From NCBI GenBank assembly GCA_023488685.1, contig JAMDDR010000542.1:1-59147 (forward strand): DNA of 59,147 bases, read 5' to 3'. This DNA comes from Chloroflexota bacterium. Its GTDB lineage: Bacteria; Chloroflexota; Anaerolineae; J036; Brachytrichaceae. A model generated the notes under the pieces. The model was not told where the DNA came from and did not search any database. It saw nothing but the letters and a program-made list of their open reading frames with translations. Position numbers and translations under genes: made by a program. Every line of letters begins with the position of its first letter. Position 1 is the first letter of the stretch. Below, piece by piece: positions 1-8,753 of this stretch.

Positions 1-885
1 TTCGACCGACAGCGGTCCCTGGTAGCCAACGCTGTTCAGGGCGCGGAAGACACGCTCAAAGGGGACGCCGCCACGGCCTGGCGACACAAAGTCCCAACCG
101 CGCCGGTAATCCCCAAAGAACAGGTGTGAGCCAAGGATGCCGTTGCGCCCGTCGAGCACGCGAACCGATTCCTTGACGTGCATATGGTAGATGCGATCCG
201 CGTATTCATGGATGAACGCCACCGGATCAACCATCTGCCAATATAAGTGGCTGGGATCAATGTTAATGCCAAAGGCGGGGCGGCGGTTCACTGCTTCCAA
301 AGCCCGCTTGGTCGTCCAGAAGTCATACGCTATTTCTGATGGGTGCACCTCGAGCGCAAACTTCACACCTACCTGGTCAAACACATCGAAGATCGGGTTC
401 CAACGATCGGCGAAGTCCTGATAACCCGCTTCGATCATCTCCGGCGGGACTGGCGGGAACATCGCGACGACACGCCAGATCTTGGAGCCGGTGAACCCAT
501 TTACGACCTTGACGCCGAACTTTGCGGCTGCGCGCGCCGTGTTTTTGACTTCCTCGGCGGCTCGCTGCCGTACGCCCTCTGCATCACCATCGCCCCACAG
601 GCGTGACGGCAAAATGCCCTTGTGCCGTTCATCGATAGGGTCATCACACACAGCCTGGCCAACCAGGTGTGTGCTAATCGCATAACACTTCAGTCCGTAC
701 TTGTTCAGGATATCCCAACGTGACTGGCAGTAGCCATCTTCGCTCAAAGCCCGATCGACTTCGAAGTGATCACCCCAACAGGCCAACTCCAGGCCGTCGT
801 AACCGAATGATTTTGCTTTTTCGGCAACTTTCTCAAGTGTGAGATCAGCCCACTGTCCAGTGAAGAGCGTCACGGGTCTAGCCAT
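1..885 (-). CDS. Sugar phosphate isomerase/epimerase, TIM-barrel (3' end cut by window edge)
   Basis: An open frame of 295 codons runs from an ATG at 885 to the window edge with no stop. The start is preceded by a good ribosome site (GAAGGAG, about 8 nt upstream). The product reads like the xylose-isomerase-like TIM-barrel family: an early [18 protein letters not shown] stretch, [12 protein letters not shown] in the middle, then [16 protein letters not shown] and HMHVKES, which are the typical metal-ligand segments (Glu, Asp/His, His). Such proteins isomerise or epimerise small sugars such as inosose or ketoses in the cytoplasm. The exact substrate cannot be read from the sequence. The C-terminus lies outside the window. 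Confidence 0.85.
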   Translation of the reverse strand, partial: MARPVTLFTGQWADLTLEKVAEKAKSFGYDGLELACWGDHFEVDRALSEDGYCQSRWDILNKYGLKCYAISTHLVGQAVCDDPIDERHKGILPSRLWGDGDAEGVRQRAAEEVKNTARAAAKFGVKVVNGFTGSKIWRVVAMFPPVPPEMIEAGYQDFADRWNPIFDVFDQVGVKFALEVHPSEIAYDFWTTKRALEAVNRRPAFGINIDPSHLYWQMVDPVAFIHEYADRIYHMHVKESVRVLDGRNGILGSHLFFGDYRRGWDFVSPGRGGVPFERVFRALNSVGYQGPLSVE

Positions 886-1042
886 TGCTTGTACTCCTTC
901 ATTTAGCGTATTATTTGCTTCAGGTGCGGATAGCCCCATTTATAACTCAATTGCTTGAAACCAGTGCGTGAACCCGCAGCGCTGGCAAGCACAAAAACGC
1001 GCGACTCATCAAGGTCATTCGCAACATCTACGGATACAATCA

Positions 1043-1963
1043 ATGCCGATGCGCACTCTTGGATCACAAATCGTTCCAGCGCGGGTCAACGAACTGCGGC
1101 GCGTCTTGCTGGATTTGAGCGCCAGCGACCTGGCACAGCTCGACCCATCGCTCGGTGCGAGCATGGAAAAACCCCTTGGCCGTGAGTTGCTGGCGGCCAG
1201 ACTCCCTGTTGTCGATTCCGCATATGTGTGTCTGTATAACCTCGAACCATCGGGATTGATTGTGTTGCGCCGCAGCCGCATCGCGGCACAGATCCGTGCC
1301 CTGGCTGTCTCGCCGGACTTGCGACATAAAGGCTTGGCGCGGAGCATGCTGAACGAGGCCGAGCGGCGGGTGCGTGAGCGTGGGTTGCGCTGGTTATGGA
1401 TGCATATCCCATCGGGTAACGTCCCCGCGACGAAGTGCGCCTTGGCCTGTGGCTTCCGGCGTTATCGCCCTCAGTTTTTGCGGCGCGGCTTTGGTAAGTC
1501 GATCCCCGCCGGGGGGTATCACACACACCTGGAGACTGTTGGTGGAGACGAGGCGGCCAACGTGATGACACAGTGGTACGGCACGGAAGTGGCTTGTGGC
1601 GATGCCTGGGTACAACCGTTGATTGAGGCGGAATTGCTGCCGTTGTTGCTGCCTCAGAGCGGTCAGGTGTGGCGCTGTCTCGTGAATGGCCGGGAGGCCG
1701 GCTGTGTACACGTCACTGGCCCAAAGACGCATCCGGTTGTGTCGCTCTGGCTCGACCAGGCGGTCTGGAACACGTATGAGGAGACCGAATGCCTCAGATC
1801 GGCGCTGAGCACGTTTGCTGAACTGCCATCGGCATTAGATGTGTGGCTTGGCAGCGAGGGGCATCTGCGTGCCTCCGTGGCGCGTTTCAAGGCAATGGGA
1901 TTTCAGCCTGTGCTGGACGAGCGTGTTTACTTTGTCCGTGGATTGGAAATGCCCAGCAAGTGA
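1043..1963 (+). CDS. GNAT-family N-acetyltransferase, probably two GNAT-like halves
   Basis: The frame is open from a GTG at 968, but ATG codons at 1043 and 1049 are more natural starts because the segment before them reads as non-protein-like sequence. A GNAT core is visible in the first half: IRALAVSPDLRHKGLARSML contains the beta4 strand and the Arg/Gln-x-x-Gly-x-Gly/Ala acetyl-CoA loop in variant form (RHKGLA), followed by CALACGFRRYRPQF, the usual C-terminal GNAT beta-strand. The second half has weaker similarity to a GNAT fold and ends with a RFKAMGFQPVLDERVYFVRG segment that repeats this pattern. The substrate is unknown. It is followed 26 nt downstream by ettA on the same strand. Confidence 0.7.
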   Translation: MPMRTLGSQIVPARVNELRRVLLDLSASDLAQLDPSLGASMEKPLGRELLAARLPVVDSAYVCLYNLEPSGLIVLRRSRIAAQIRALAVSPDLRHKGLARSMLNEAERRVRERGLRWLWMHIPSGNVPATKCALACGFRRYRPQFLRRGFGKSIPAGGYHTHLETVGGDEAANVMTQWYGTEVACGDAWVQPLIEAELLPLLLPQSGQVWRCLVNGREAGCVHVTGPKTHPVVSLWLDQAVWNTYEETECLRSALSTFAELPSALDVWLGSEGHLRASVARFKAMGFQPVLDERVYFVRGLEMPSK

Positions 1964-1989
1964 CGTGATAACCTATAGGCAATAAAGCT

Positions 1990-3666
1990 ATGCCAGAAAC
2001 ACAACAAGTGATTTACTCGATGGTGCGCGTGGGGCGCATCTATCCACCCAACCGGCAGGTATTGCGCGATATTTCGCTCGGATTCTTCTATGGAGCGAAA
2101 ATCGGCGTGCTTGGTCTGAACGGCGCGGGCAAGAGTTCGCTGCTGCGCATCATGTCGGGCAACGACAACGACTATGTCGGCGAGACCTTTCTCTCAAAGG
2201 GGTATACACGCGGGTTGCTTGAGCAGGAGCCTCAGCTCGACGCCAATAAGACCGTGCGTCAGGTCGTCGAAGAGGCTGTGCGGCCCATTGTCGACATGCT
2301 CAAGCAGTACGAGGAGATCAGCAACAAGTTTAGCGAGCCGGATGCTGACTACGACAAGCTGATCGAGCAGCAAGGCCGGCTGCAGGAGCAGCTCGACAAG
2401 CACGATGCCTGGACGCTTGATAACAAGCTGGAGTTGGCGATGGACGCGTTACGTTGCCCGCCGCCGGATACGCCGGTGTCGATCTTGTCGGGTGGCGAGC
2501 GCCGCAGGGTGGCGCTGTGCCGCTTGCTGTTGACCGAGCCGGATATTCTGCTGCTGGACGAACCAACCAACCATTTGGACGCCGAATCCGTGGCATGGCT
2601 GGAACGCCACCTGCGCGATTACCAGGGCACCGTGATTGCGGTCACGCACGACCGCTACTTCCTCGACAATGTGGCGGAATGGATCCTGGAACTGGATCGC
2701 GGCTTTGGTATCCCGTGGAAGGGCAATTACTCGTCCTGGCTGGAGCAGAAACAGGAGCGCCTGCGTGTTGAAGAGAAGGCCGACGAAAAGCGCATCCGCA
2801 CGCTGGAGCGGGAACTGGACTGGATTCGCATGTCACCGCGCGCACGCCAGGCCAAAGGCAAGGCACGTGTCAGCGCGTACGAGAAGCTGCTGAGCCAGGA
2901 AACCGAGCAACGCCGCGAGGACATGCAGATCTACATCCCACCTGGGCCGCGCCTGGGAAACGTGGTGATCGATTTCAACGACGTGTCGAAGTCATTTGAC
3001 GACCGGCTGCTTTACGAACATCTCGGTATTGCCATCCCGCCCGGAGCGATGGTTGGCATCATCGGACCGAACGGCGTGGGCAAAACAACACTGCTGAAGA
3101 TGATTACGGGGGTGGAGCAACCTGACAGCGGTACCGTCCGCATCGGCGAGACGGTCAAGCTGGGCTACGTGGATCAGAGCCGCGACACACTGAATGGTGA
3201 GAACACGGTCTGGGAGGAGATTTCGGGCGGCGAGGAAGTCATCACCCTCGGCCCGCGCAAGGTGAACTCACGCGCCTATGTCGCCGGTTTCAACTTCCTG
3301 GGCACGGATCAGCAGAAGAAAGTGAAGGCGCTGTCCGGCGGTGAGCGCAACCGGGTGCACCTGGCGAAGATGCTCAAGTCTCAGGCGAACGTTTTGCTGC
3401 TCGACGAGCCGACCAACGACCTGGACGTGAATACGCTGCGTGCGCTCGAAGAGGCGTTGGATGAATTCGCTGGCAGTGCGCTGATTGTCAGCCATGACCG
3501 CTGGTTCCTCGACCGCATCTGCACGCACGTGCTGGCGTTCGAGGATGATGGCAGTGTCACGTGGTTCACCGGCAACGTCGGCGACTATGAAGCCGACCGG
3601 CGCAAACGCCTGGGCACGGAGGCGGACACCCCGCACCGGCTGGTGCACCGGCGGTTGACGCGATAA
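1990..3666 (+). CDS. ettA: Energy-dependent translational throttle protein EttA (ABC-F ATPase)
   Basis: This 558-residue protein has two ABC ATPase domains and no membrane segment, the layout and length of EttA (about 555 residues in Escherichia coli). The start YSMVRVGRIYPPNRQVLRDI and the first Walker A GLNGAGKSS at about residue 43 match EttA closely. Both signature motifs (LSGGERRRVALCRLL, LSGGERNRVHLAKML) and Walker B motifs (LLLDEPTNHLD, LLLDEPTNDLD) are present. The second Walker A is GPNGVGKTT. A charged linker with SPRARQAKGKARVSAYEKLL lies between the domains. ABC-F proteins of this type bind the ribosomal E site and tune translation to ATP/ADP ratio. A strong hairpin terminator follows directly. 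Confidence 0.95.
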   Translation: MPETQQVIYSMVRVGRIYPPNRQVLRDISLGFFYGAKIGVLGLNGAGKSSLLRIMSGNDNDYVGETFLSKGYTRGLLEQEPQLDANKTVRQVVEEAVRPIVDMLKQYEEISNKFSEPDADYDKLIEQQGRLQEQLDKHDAWTLDNKLELAMDALRCPPPDTPVSILSGGERRRVALCRLLLTEPDILLLDEPTNHLDAESVAWLERHLRDYQGTVIAVTHDRYFLDNVAEWILELDRGFGIPWKGNYSSWLEQKQERLRVEEKADEKRIRTLERELDWIRMSPRARQAKGKARVSAYEKLLSQETEQRREDMQIYIPPGPRLGNVVIDFNDVSKSFDDRLLYEHLGIAIPPGAMVGIIGPNGVGKTTLLKMITGVEQPDSGTVRIGETVKLGYVDQSRDTLNGENTVWEEISGGEEVITLGPRKVNSRAYVAGFNFLGTDQQKKVKALSGGERNRVHLAKMLKSQANVLLLDEPTNDLDVNTLRALEEALDEFAGSALIVSHDRWFLDRICTHVLAFEDDGSVTWFTGNVGDYEADRRKRLGTEADTPHRLVHRRLTR

Positions 3667-3668
3667 AG

Positions 3669-3703
3669 TAGAAACCCGACTTTTACTAAAAGTCGGGTTT
3701 CTA
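3669..3703. terminator. Bidirectional terminator hairpin after ettA
   Basis: A perfect 17-base inverted repeat with arms TAGAAACCCGACTTTTA and its complement surrounds a single central base. In practice it folds with a tight loop of a few bases. It separates ettA from the convergent ferritin-like gene. Its arm TAGAAACCCGA recurs in the hairpins near 34417 and 35636. Confidence 0.85.
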
Positions 3704-3717
3704 GCGCTTCCTTATGC

Positions 3718-5106
3718 TTACTCCCCGACGTAGTGCTCCAGTTCCTCGCGCGTGATGATGTTGAAGCCTTCCCCGGCTTTCACGACGCCCAGGTTCACCA
3801 GGCACTCCGTGAACAGCTCGCGCGTGCGGTGCTCCAGCTCCTGCATGCCCATATCCGTCATCACGTGCAGGATATGCTGGCCCTTGCGCACGTGCGTGCG
3901 TTCGTCGGCGCGCACAAAGTCGCTGATGTGGGTCAACAGCGCGTCGTTGCGGTCGTGTGCCTTGTCCACCAGGTCGTTGATCGTCTTGAGCACGCCGACT
4001 TCGCCGAACAAGTTGATCTCGGCCATCGCGTACTGTGGCTCCATTGGGCCGCGGCAGGTGCTGCTGGTCAGGCGATTGGGCAGTTCGAACGGATCGTAGC
4101 CCATGGCCAGCATTGAACGGTGCCCGATCTCGGTGTGGCGTGCCTCATCCCAGGTGATGCGCGCCAGGTCATACTCGGCCTGGAAATCCTTGAAGCGGAT
4201 GTCCCACAAGAACGTGCCGAACGCCTCGATGGCGTCCACCTCGTCGCGCTGTGTGCGCACAAAGCGCAGGCGCGCGTCCTCATAGCTGCCGGCTTCGTAG
4301 CGCGGTTGGCCATCGGCCACGTTGTAATCGCCCGTGTTGCGGAACGTAGCGAAACGCTCGTCACGGCAAGGCACGTCGCCGCGGTCGTATGGTTTGCTGT
4401 CGATGCGCAGCGGGGCGGGGCGCTCGGCACGCGCTTCCGCACCCGTGGTGTCACCGATGCTGGCAAGCAGGCGCGCCAGGTGCCAACGCCAACGTTCCAG
4501 ACGATCCTCGTCCACGCCACCGTCGACGTAAGCGGCAACGGCCTGCTCGGCCCAGGCCAGCATGGGTTCGTAGTCGAGCAGGATCTGGCGCAACACACGA
4601 ATGGTTGGTGTGTCGGTGACCGGGCACGTGTCGTCGATGTGGTGGCGGTAGGTTACTTCCAGCGCGCGGCCGATCACCTGGTGCACGCCGACCAGCAATT
4701 CAGGCGTATCGCTGGCGGAGAGCAATTCATCCATGAAGGCGTCGATCTCGGCGTCGTGGAAGTTGTCGATTGTGGCTTTACGTGTCTCCTGTTCCAGCAA
4801 CCGGTCGCGCAGCTTGCGCGCGGCGTCCATGTGCCAGAAGATATGCCGGCCGGTCTCAATCTTTACCTCAAAATCCGGGATCGTGAGCGTCCACGAGCCG
4901 AGCCCGTGCGCAAGCCGGCGCTCGAAATAAAACCAGCGTAGCATCCGGCGGGCATTCTCTTCGACGGTGAACTTGCCGCCCATTTTGCGACCGTCGCGTG
5001 GGAATTTGTAGGGGTAGGCCTTGCGGCGTTCGGCCGCAGCCTGGCGTTGCTCAGGGCGCGAGACGGGTTCAATCGTGCGTGTATCACGCTCACCTTGTAT
5101 CGTCAT
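3718..5106 (-). CDS. Ferritin-like diiron protein of unknown function
   Basis: The frame extends upstream to 5136, but the ATG at 5106 is chosen because AAGGAGG lies just before it and the extra residues are low-complexity. The 462-residue product has two DExxH-type motifs typical of a diiron ferritin-like four-helix bundle: WDEARHTEIGH and, about 80 residues later, ADERTHVRKG, with FGEVGVLK and FQAEYDLA segments as candidates for the other ligands. A long N-terminal region (KMGGKFTVEENARRMLRWFY) precedes it. I do not recognise a defined reaction; ferritin-like oxygenases or oxidases are possible. The gene is convergent with ettA and shares its terminator. Confidence 0.7.
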   Translation of the reverse strand: MTIQGERDTRTIEPVSRPEQRQAAAERRKAYPYKFPRDGRKMGGKFTVEENARRMLRWFYFERRLAHGLGSWTLTIPDFEVKIETGRHIFWHMDAARKLRDRLLEQETRKATIDNFHDAEIDAFMDELLSASDTPELLVGVHQVIGRALEVTYRHHIDDTCPVTDTPTIRVLRQILLDYEPMLAWAEQAVAAYVDGGVDEDRLERWRWHLARLLASIGDTTGAEARAERPAPLRIDSKPYDRGDVPCRDERFATFRNTGDYNVADGQPRYEAGSYEDARLRFVRTQRDEVDAIEAFGTFLWDIRFKDFQAEYDLARITWDEARHTEIGHRSMLAMGYDPFELPNRLTSSTCRGPMEPQYAMAEINLFGEVGVLKTINDLVDKAHDRNDALLTHISDFVRADERTHVRKGQHILHVMTDMGMQELEHRTRELFTECLVNLGVVKAGEGFNIITREELEHYVGE

Positions 5107-5224
5107 CTCCAAACCTCCTTCACATTCACATTCCATCTATTCATCTGTACGCATCAAATACGAGATCAAACATTGAGCTTACTCATGCAGCATGCTCACG
5201 TAGAAGGCTGTCATTGCATGGTTG

Positions 5225-6061
5225 TCAGCCGCGCGACGGTTCCGGCATGGTTTCACGCGCTTTACGCGATAGCTCTGCCAGGAATCCGTCATTCGCCATG
5301 ATCTGCTCCAGGTGCCGCGTGCGTTCGGGACCGGCGGTGCGGATCATCGCATCGCCATACACACGATCCACCCAAAAGCGCGCGAACGAACTGATGTAGG
5401 TGCGCATATCCTCCATGCGATCTGCGGTGAAGCGCGAGGTGATGTTGATGGTGAACATGCGCCGCCACTGTCCGCCACCAAATGAGGCGTGCTTTAGATT
5501 CTGATTGAATGCAACCACATCGCCGGGCTGCGTCTCCAGGGCCAGAGCGGGCACGTCGCTGCCCGCACACCCCCAGAACTGTTCGCTCCGGCCGATCTGG
5601 CGATGCACCTGGTCTGCAAAACGATCGCCAAACAGGTGGCTGCCTGGGATGACACGCAGCGCTCCAGTATCGCGTGTCAATGGGTCGAGATAAAGCGCTA
5701 TTTTCACGTAGGGGTGCTGTGGCGAGATCGTGTCGGAGTGCCAGCCGGTATCGCCAACGTAATAATTTCCGTCACTACCTGTGTAGGCGAAATCGTCGCC
5801 GCACAAGCTGGTCGCAATGGACAGGATGCGTGGATCGTCAAGCAAGCTGCTGAGGTATTCGCTCTGATCGATAAAAGGGACGATACAAGAGCGCGCTTTG
5901 CCATCATGTGGCTGGCCGTTGTGTCCTCCCCCTCTGTGGACAAAGACGGCTTCGAACTCCTCGGTGATCGCCCCTATCCGTTCGCGCAGCAGACCGGGAA
6001 AGTGCAAGAATCCAAACGCGGCGTAGAACGCCATTTGCTGTTCAGACAGCCGGGTCGCCAT
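5225..6061 (-). CDS. Phytanoyl-CoA dioxygenase (PhyH) family Fe(II)/2-oxoglutarate oxygenase
   Basis: The frame opens far upstream, but the ATG at 6061 has a GGAGGG ribosome site and begins MATRLSEQQMAFYAAFGFLHF, the usual start of the family. The 278-residue product carries the Fe(II) facial triad: WHSDT supplies His and Asp and NLKHASFGGG the distal His, and the nearby RRMFTIN is a candidate 2-oxoglutarate-binding arginine. GALRVIPGSHLFG is the characteristic PhyH strand. These enzymes hydroxylate small substrates in the cytoplasm; the substrate is unknown here. It is divergent from the Rrf2 gene, with about 220 bp between them. Confidence 0.85.
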   Translation of the reverse strand: MATRLSEQQMAFYAAFGFLHFPGLLRERIGAITEEFEAVFVHRGGGHNGQPHDGKARSCIVPFIDQSEYLSSLLDDPRILSIATSLCGDDFAYTGSDGNYYVGDTGWHSDTISPQHPYVKIALYLDPLTRDTGALRVIPGSHLFGDRFADQVHRQIGRSEQFWGCAGSDVPALALETQPGDVVAFNQNLKHASFGGGQWRRMFTINITSRFTADRMEDMRTYISSFARFWVDRVYGDAMIRTAGPERTRHLEQIMANDGFLAELSRKARETMPEPSRG

Positions 6062-6157
6062 ATAACAGCCCTCCATTACATCGACATCAAGTTTATAAAC
6101 AACAACAGCCACTGACAGACTCTGACGCGAGACGACTGCAATAACGACGGTGTGAAT

Positions 6158-6187
6158 TTTTACGCTACCAAGTATACGTGCTATAAT
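6158..6187 (+). promoter_or_regulatory. Candidate sigma70-type promoter for the Rrf2 gene
   Basis: A perfect TATAAT lies at 6182-6187. A weak -35 like TTTACG lies at about 6158-6163, giving an 18-base spacer. The predicted leader of about 85 nt contains a hairpin with 7-bp arms GCCCGGC/GCCGGGC (6196-6225) and then the palindrome at 6251-6265. Confidence 0.45.
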
Positions 6188-6245
6188 TTTCCACGGCCCG
6201 GCGAAACGTGATTGCGTAGCCGGGCTGATTTTGATGCAGGAATCC

Positions 6246-6270
6246 CTACTAATTCCGTGGGAATTGTAGT
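6246..6270. promoter_or_regulatory. Candidate Rrf2-type operator
   Basis: The arms AATTCC and GGAATT flank GTG at 6251-6265, and the outer bases (TACT on the left, TAGT on the right) extend the dyad imperfectly. The site is 15 bases upstream of the Rrf2 start, the usual place for an autoregulatory site of this family. That the Rrf2 protein binds it is an inference. Confidence 0.45.
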
Positions 6271-6279
6271 AATTGCAAT

Positions 6280-6729
6280 ATGAAACTCTCGACGCGAAGC
6301 AAATATGGGCTGCGAGCATTGTTGGATATGGCGGCTCACGTAGACGATGGCGCGGTAACGCTCAAGGAACTGGCCAAGCGCAATAACATCCCGGTGAAGT
6401 TTCTTGAACAGATCTTCCTGGCGTTGCGCAATGCCGGGGTTGTCCGCAGCCGGGTAGGCGCGCAAGGCGGCTACCATCTTGCGCGCCTGCCGAAGGAAAT
6501 CACCTTGGGTGAGGTGATCCGCGTATTGGACGGCACCATTGCTCCGGTGGGCTGCGTAAGCCAGATCGCTTACGAACCATGCACTTGCCCTGATATGGAA
6601 ACTTGTGCATTACGTGCAGCGATGAATCGCGTGCGCGATGCCATCGTGGGCGTGGTGGATACCATGTCGTTGGCCGACGCACTGGCGCAGACAAAAACGC
6701 GGACTCGCCGAAACGGCAGATCCGATTAG
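6280..6729 (+). CDS. Rrf2-family transcriptional regulator, probable metal or Fe-S cysteine cluster
   Basis: The 149-residue protein begins MKLSTRSKYGLRALLDMA, the hallmark Rrf2 N-terminal helix, and has the winged helix with VKFLEQIFLALRNAGVVRS and the wing GAQGGYHLAR. Cysteines at about residues 92, 101, 103 and 109 (GCVSQ...CTCPDMETC) lie where IscR and NsrR carry their Fe-S ligands, so it probably senses iron-sulfur status, oxidants or a sulfur metabolite. The spacing is not exactly that of IscR. It lies 63 nt upstream of an ABC importer gene on the same strand, which suggests it controls that importer. Confidence 0.88.
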   Translation: MKLSTRSKYGLRALLDMAAHVDDGAVTLKELAKRNNIPVKFLEQIFLALRNAGVVRSRVGAQGGYHLARLPKEITLGEVIRVLDGTIAPVGCVSQIAYEPCTCPDMETCALRAAMNRVRDAIVGVVDTMSLADALAQTKTRTRRNGRSD

Positions 6730-6792
6730 TGTGGAAGGAATACCCCTTATCCCTACACCCCTACACCGTGCGCTATTGAACTCATAGGAGGA

Positions 6793-7875
6793 ATGATCGT
6801 GCGTTTCGTATCTACTCTTGATCCATTTAATCGTGGTTGGATTGTGGCTGCTCTGGCGGCTGTTACGCTTGCGGGTTGCTCTGCCGCACCTGCGCCGACT
6901 GCGGGAGGAAGCCAGCCTGCCAACAAGCCAGCCGTTACTGTGCGCCTGGGGTATTTCCCAAACATCACGCATAGCCAGGCATTGGTAGGAGTTGCCCGAG
7001 GTGACTTTCAGAAGGCACTGGGAACGGCGGCAACGCTGGACACAAAAGTCTTTAACGCGGGGCCGTCTGTGATCGAAGCCCTTTTCGCTGGTCAACTGGA
7101 CCTCGCCTACATTGGCCCCAACCCGGCGATCAATGGCTATGTCAAAAGCGATGGCGCGGCGTTGCGCATCATCGCCGGCGCCACCAGCGGCGGCGCCGCT
7201 CTGATCGTGCGGTCCGCGGCCAATATCAGCAAGCCTGAAGACCTGGCCGGTAAGAGGCTGGCTTCGCCTCAGTTGGGTAACACCCAGGATGTGGCGTTGC
7301 GGGCTTACCTGGCGGAACACGGTCTGAAGCCCAAGGATAAGGGCGGTGACGTCGAAGTCATCCCGACCGATAACCCACAGATCCTTGATCTGTTCAAGCA
7401 AGATCAAATCGACGGTGCGTGGGTGCCTGAGCCGTGGGCCAGCCGCCTGATCGTAGATGGTGGGGGAAAGTTGTTCCTCGACGAACGCGATCTATGGCCG
7501 GATGGTGAATTTGTCACCGCACACATCATTGCCAGTACCGCGTTCCTGAAGGATCATCCTGACCTGGTGAAAGCATTTTTACAGGCGCATGTTGAGATCA
7601 CCCTATGGGAGCAACAAAACCCCGATCAAGCCAGGCAGCAAGCCAATGACCAGATCAAGAAACTCACCGGGAAGTCGTTGCCACAAGCGGTAATCGACGG
7701 CGCGTTGTCACGCATGCAGATCACATATGACCCCATATCGGCTTCATTGGTAAAGTCGGCTGAATCCGCCTATACGGCCGGTTTCTTGAAGACAAAACCG
7801 GATCTATCCGGTATTTATGACCTGACATTGTTGAACGAAATCCTGACAGCAAAAGGGTTGCCATCGGTTCACTGA
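6793..7875 (+). CDS. ABC transporter substrate-binding lipoprotein, SsuA/NMT1-like (aliphatic sulfonate or similar)
   Basis: A lipoprotein signal is clear: a hydrophobic stretch followed by the lipobox LAGC at about residues 26-29, then an Ala/Pro/Gly-rich linker. The mature part has the type-2 periplasmic binding fold: VRLGYFPNITHSQALVGVARGDF, then LDLAYIGPNPAINGYVKS and DGAWVPEPWASRLI, matching the SsuA/TauA/NrtA families. The SD AGGAGG is only 1-2 nt from the ATG at 6793; a GTG at 6799 has better spacing and may be the true start. With the next two genes it forms an importer; ligand is probably a sulfonate, by analogy only. Confidence 0.88.
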   Translation: MIVRFVSTLDPFNRGWIVAALAAVTLAGCSAAPAPTAGGSQPANKPAVTVRLGYFPNITHSQALVGVARGDFQKALGTAATLDTKVFNAGPSVIEALFAGQLDLAYIGPNPAINGYVKSDGAALRIIAGATSGGAALIVRSAANISKPEDLAGKRLASPQLGNTQDVALRAYLAEHGLKPKDKGGDVEVIPTDNPQILDLFKQDQIDGAWVPEPWASRLIVDGGGKLFLDERDLWPDGEFVTAHIIASTAFLKDHPDLVKAFLQAHVEITLWEQQNPDQARQQANDQIKKLTGKSLPQAVIDGALSRMQITYDPISASLVKSAESAYTAGFLKTKPDLSGIYDLTLLNEILTAKGLPSVH

Positions 7876-7964
7876 TTTCGTAATGCGATCTCCGTTCCGC
7901 TTATACTTGGTGCTACTCCACGGTCGCCACCTGCTAACCGACCCTAGTCAACAGCTAAGTCCGT

Positions 7965-8753
7965 ATGAAACTCGAACTACGATCCATCAGTAAAACATTC
8001 CATACCAGGCGCGGGAACACGTACGCGCTGCAAGAGATTACCGCCGAGGTAGCTTCGGGGGAGTTCGTGTGTCTACTCGGTCCCTCCGGTTGTGGCAAGT
8101 CGACGTTGCTTAACATCGTCGCCGGACTGGAACGGCCGGATGCAGGTGTTGTGTTGATCGATGATCAGCCAGTCACTGGACCCGGGCGGGATCGCGTGAT
8201 GATCTTCCAAGAGGCGGCTCTATTTCCCTGGCTGAACGTGCGTGACAACGTGACATTTGGTTTGAATGTGGCCGGTTTGCCCCGTTCGGAACAACTTGCC
8301 ATCGCCGACCGCTACCTGGAGCGAGTGGGGTTGCGCGGCTTCGAGAAGGCATATGTGTACGAGATATCCGGCGGGATGAAACAGCGTGTGGCACTGGCGC
8401 GCGCTCTCGCGCTCGATCCGCTGGTGTTGCTGATGGACGAGCCATTCGCTGCGCTCGACGCGCAGACGCGTGACCTGTTGCACACCGAGTTGCAGGACAT
8501 TTGGCTGCACAGTGGCAAGACGATCATATTCGTCACGCACAATGTGCGCGAGGCGCTGGTGCTTGGCGATAGGGTGTTGCTCATGTCGGCACGGCCGGGG
8601 CGGATTAAGCGTGAATTTTGTTGTCAATTGGCGCGCCCACGCCAGATCGAGGATCACGCGCTCGTGGATGTGGCGCGCGAGGTGTTGGCCGATTTGCGCG
8701 AAGAAGTTATGGCTGCCAAGCAGGAGGTGGGTAGTGAACGGCTGGCGGCTTAA
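7965..8753 (+). CDS. ABC transporter ATP-binding protein, SsuB/TauB-like
   Basis: The 262-residue ATPase has Walker A GPSGCGKST, a Q-loop in MIFQEAALFPWLNV, the signature ISGGMKQRVALARAL and Walker B LVLLMDEPFAALD, then the H-loop IFVTHNVREAL. FPWLNVRDNV is typical of nitrate/sulfonate/taurine importers. It lies 89 nt after the binding protein and overlaps the permease start by 20 nt, so the two are translationally coupled. The start ATG has no strong SD sequence. Confidence 0.92.
   Translation: MKLELRSISKTFHTRRGNTYALQEITAEVASGEFVCLLGPSGCGKSTLLNIVAGLERPDAGVVLIDDQPVTGPGRDRVMIFQEAALFPWLNVRDNVTFGLNVAGLPRSEQLAIADRYLERVGLRGFEKAYVYEISGGMKQRVALARALALDPLVLLMDEPFAALDAQTRDLLHTELQDIWLHSGKTIIFVTHNVREALVLGDRVLLMSARPGRIKREFCCQLARPRQIEDHALVDVAREVLADLREEVMAAKQEVGSERLAA

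Noticed and set aside
4120..4941. A 273-codon plus-strand frame opposite the ferritin-like gene
   Set aside because: No motif and no ribosome site; the minus-strand gene has ExxH motifs and a strong SD.
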